DNA from: Lutjanus erythropterus
Taxonomy: Eukaryota > Chordata > Actinopteri > Lutjaniformes > Lutjanidae
Direction of reading: 5' to 3'
Assembly (NCBI GenBank): GCA_020091685.1
Contig: CM034600.1
Coordinates: 38,870,034-38,934,033 of the forward strand
DNA: 64,000 nt
Both the position numbers and the translations under genes were made by a program. Positions 60,946 through 64,000 of the stretch are shown piece by piece (within the stretch, counting starts at the first letter, position 1; every line of letters begins with the position of its first letter). The notes under the pieces were generated by a model. That model worked only from the letters and a program-made list of their open reading frames with translations. It did no database searches and was not told where the DNA came from.

Positions 60946-61389
60946 TATCTCAAATATCTAAAATACAAAACAAAAAAACAGAAACCAAATGAGGAACTTT
61001 GATGATGACGGTCACCAAACGAAGGTCACCAGAGTTCGTCCATTTATGCACGTCCAAAACTCAAAATGTGGAATCTGCGATGCCGTTAAATGACACGTGA
61101 CAACCTCAAAACACGTAGAGATGTCCTTAAAAGTGGTGTGCTATTTATACACCTTTCATGAAATTATGTGGTATCACATCCCACACTGAAGAGAACCTAA
61201 GAGAGTTTTTAAAAAAAGGGAAATAAGTTTTTGAGGAAATTTCGTGCATTTCATTTTGCTGTGATTATTTCTTTGTTATTGTTGTTGTTTGTTTTTATTG
61301 GTCCAACATTCAGGGAAATGCGATCATTCTCTTTCTTTTTGAAAGTCAGATGAAAAGTCGGACATCAGTCTCACGTCTGTGTGTTGCTC

Positions 61390-61613
61390 ACAGCTGGAGG
61401 CGGGACGTCGTTAGCCTAGCTTAGCATAAAGACTGAAAACAGGGGGAAACAGCCAGCCAGGCTCCATCCAAACGTGACAAATGCACCACAGACAACACCT
61501 CACTGATTAACATGTTGTGTCTTGTTTATTTTTTTAAGTGGGGACTATTTCTTTAAAAAACAGCAGTCAAGTCTTTATGCTAAGCTAGGCTAACCAAATC
61601 CTGACTCCAGCTG
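61390..61613. mobile_element. Fold-back element with perfect 23-bp arms
   Basis: ttagcctagcttagcataaa+gac at 61411-61433 is the exact complement of 61571-61593. Outside it, cagctggag at 61391 mirrors ctccagctg at 61603. The family C element starts ten bases later. Confidence 0.75.
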
Positions 61614-61614
61614 T

Positions 61615-61973
61615 GTACTTGATAGGGCTGAACAATTTTGAAAAAATACCTAACTGCCATTATTTTGACTGATATTGCACTTATTGCAATATGATTTGTG
61701 ATATTAGAGGTAATGATTACTTTTACGTCATTATTCTTATTTTGATTGGAAAATGTTAAAGTGACTATGGTGTGATTTTTATTTTTTTATTATTTTTTTT
61801 TTTGCAGGAATCTGAACCAAATGAAGATGTTTTTTGATTTGTAAGACAGGACATTTTTTTTCTTTTAAAAGTTTTTTGACACATTTTGCCTTTAATAAAT
61901 ATTGCACCTCCTGCAGAAAGCCATATTGCAATTACGCTAAAATTTCGATTAATTGTGCAGCCCTGGTATTTAA
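61615..61973 (+). mobile_element. hAT-like family C, complete copy with imperfect 8-bp duplication
   Basis: The element 61623-61965 starts tagggctgaacaatttt and ends attaattgtgcagccctg. The ends are inverted repeats of CAGGGCTGCACAATT type. Flanks gtacttga (61615-61622) and gtatttaa (61966-61973) agree at 6 of 8 bases, as expected of an old hAT target duplication. No ORF, so non-autonomous. Confidence 0.75.
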
Positions 61974-62849
61974 CACACAGGAATGAGGTTAATATTCATC
62001 TTCTTGTCTCAGTCTCAGAAGAAAACTGAATATGTGAATTTTCCAAAATGTTGAACAATTCATTTAAAGATTTCATCTGACAGGGTATGAGACTATTTAA
62101 AAACTAACATTATTTTCAATACTTCTATTTAACATTTTTTGTCTTAAAGATAAATGTTAGACAGTAAAAGAGAAAAATATTTCTTTTTGAAGAAAAGTAA
62201 ATGTTATGAAATCTTTACGGCAGTTGAGATTATGTTGTTCAGGTTTTGTGAATCTGGTCCTGAATCTTTTGACAGTTTCTGTTTCTTTCAGGGCTGTGTG
62301 CAATAATCAGAAGTCTATCTAGTTGCCATACTGCTGGCCTGCAGTCTGTTGTCGGTCAGCTCTGAGGGACCGTCTGTGTCCTTCTGTCTAACTGCGCTGT
62401 AACGTCTTGTGCTCAGGTTCGTGTCTGTATGATGTCACGGAGGGAGTTCCCGTGTGTGAGTGAGTGTGTGTGATGAGCTCACGGTGAGGCAGGAAGGGTT
62501 TGTGCGACTGGTTCGACAGTAAGGATTTTTGTATTTCTGTTTTTGTTTCCATGCACCCTGTGACCTCACTAATGTACATGAAATTTGAATCATGATGTCC
62601 ATGAAACTGTCGACCCCGGAGCAGCATGGGAGAGATCTCTGATGGAAGTTCTCATGTGAAACAATGTCAGTAAACTGTGAACATTTAAACATCCTTGTTG
62701 TGAGTTTAGCTTTCTGTGAAACGGAATTTAAAGTTGTGGTCCGCTGATTTGATGTTGCACTTCCACAACATTATGTGCATAAACCAAAATCATCGTCAAA
62801 ATCAAAACAATGGAGATGAACATATCCTTAATTTTACATGTTGATTTCA

Positions 62850-63350
62850 CACAGCATGGCTGGGACACAGCCGCCAGAGCTGATTAATGCAGAATGTTCA
62901 CTGAACGAGTGTCTGTTTATGAGCCATAAGAAATCATTACTAATCTTTTTGAAGGAGTAGATGTTGATAACAGTTAAACTGAACAAAATGTTAATGGAGT
63001 TTGGCAGACAGTGAGACAGGCAGCCACTGAACTTTAACTTAAGAGTGCGTATTTTCAGAGCAGTGGGCTTTTCTTTTCAGAATAACAGGCTTAACTTTAC
63101 TACTAACTTTATTAACAGACAACTGACAGTTACAAACCGCTGATCAACATGCAGTGTAGGACTCGTCCTCATTTCTTATTGTCAGTTAATAATGTTGTCC
63201 TCACCCTGCGCTCCTGCAGTGCTCCTGCAGCCTGCGTGACCTTCCTTGAGTCTGGGGAGGAGGAGAAACGACTTGTTTCAGCCGTAGGTTGTATTTAAAT
63301 AGGATTTCGACCTATTTAATATATACACTATGTCTCCAACTCGCTATTTG
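62850..63350 (+). repeat. Dispersed repeat family R2, + copy
   Basis: Contains gaatgttcactgaacgag, ggagtagatgttgataacag, gttaatggagtttggcaga, gctgatcaacatgcagtg and gagtctggggaggagga, colinear with 57131-57760. Confidence 0.75.
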
Positions 63351-63779
63351 CATTGCAGGACTCATTTTTGGACACTGTTACATATTGTTCCTGTGGTTTG
63401 TCTTTTACTGGCTGTATATTTCATTAGTTTGAAGACATGTTGAGTTTGAAAAATTATTTACACGTCATAATTATGCCAACATTATCCTATTTGACTGCAT
63501 TTCAAATTATAACATAATTCTAAATTCGAAGCAGGAAGTCAGGCACGGGAACGGCATAGAGCGTCCTGCAAATTTTTCTAAATAAAAGGCCCCTAAATAA
63601 AAGATTAAAAATGATCAGAACAGATTATAAAAGAAACAAATGATAGCCTACTTACCGATTGTAGAAGCACAAAAAACAATAAAAAGCAATCAAGACAACA
63701 AAATCAGAGTTTACCAGCAACTCACTCACTTAAACACCAGCGCATGTTGTCATGAGGATAGTAAGTGTGCCAACTAATA

Positions 63780-63995
63780 TAAAAATCTATTTATGATTCC
63801 CCTTATGTATAATTCCTCATTGAAATGTTCACCCTGTGCATTTTTGTGAGCTTCTGTCTGTTTGATCTGGTTATTATAATCCACACTGACTGAGTAAAGA
63901 AAAAAAAAAGACTGCTCGACTTGAGGAATCTCAGTCGACTGATGATTTGACTCTTCAGTTTTCAGGAGGCAGCCGTGATATACGCGCTCACATTG
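63780..63995 (-). repeat. hAT-like repeat end at the window edge
   Basis: Has gcatttttgtgagcttctgt (compare acatttttatgagcttgtct near 620) and ctcgacttgagga...gtcgactgatgatttgactc, ending ggaggcagcc. This is the reverse of the stretch at 1010-1100. It may continue outside the window. Confidence 0.4.
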
Positions 63996-64000
63996 AAATA

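Overview
The window is vertebrate genomic DNA, most likely from a ray-finned (teleost) fish. It has intron-split genes with GT-AG junctions, many long (CA)n/(GT)n tracts, and dispersed repeats of fish type: a Tc1-like relic, short hAT-like elements with CAGGGCTG ends, fold-back elements and LINE fragments. There are no operons, CRISPR arrays or bacterial signals, and I recognised no RNA gene.

Two protein-coding genes are supported, both on the + strand. Gene 1 (13,052-17,015, 5' end not found) is a secreted CAP-superfamily protein resembling peptidase inhibitor 16 (PI16). Its five exons join in frame and carry both CRISP/CAP signatures. The tail is acidic and Pro/Thr-rich and runs into a GGA microsatellite that makes the true C-terminus uncertain. 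One intron is only 112 bp, with a (CA)n run by its donor and a (GT)n run by its acceptor. Another intron carries a decayed Tc1-like transposon.

Gene 2 (31,003-51,571) is reconstructed from six exons whose phases all agree and which give a 667-residue product. A tiny first exon encodes Met-Gly-Cys (possible myristoylation/palmitoylation) next to a promoter-like region. After an intron of about 14.9 kb come five more exons. The last ends in a tail clearly related to the C-terminus of the PDZRN3/PDZRN4/PDZD4 family, finishing in Thr-Thr-Val, a class I PDZ ligand. No RING or PDZ domain is visible. It is the most interesting gene here: a divergent family member that may have kept only the tail, or one with an unrecognised PDZ exon in intron 1.

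Layout: 1-13 kb, repeats including a 1.1-kb minisatellite; 13-17 kb, the PI16-like gene; 17-30 kb, repeats and sequence I cannot assign; 30.3-31.0 kb, promoter and first exon of gene 2; 31-46 kb, its repeat-rich first intron, with a LINE fragment nested in an older repeat and a CpG-rich minus-strand ORF at 36.1-36.4 kb; 46-51.6 kb, remaining exons and 3' end; 52-64 kb, repeats and fold-back elements. Gene calls rest on reading frames, splice sites and remembered family motifs, because no database search could be run.
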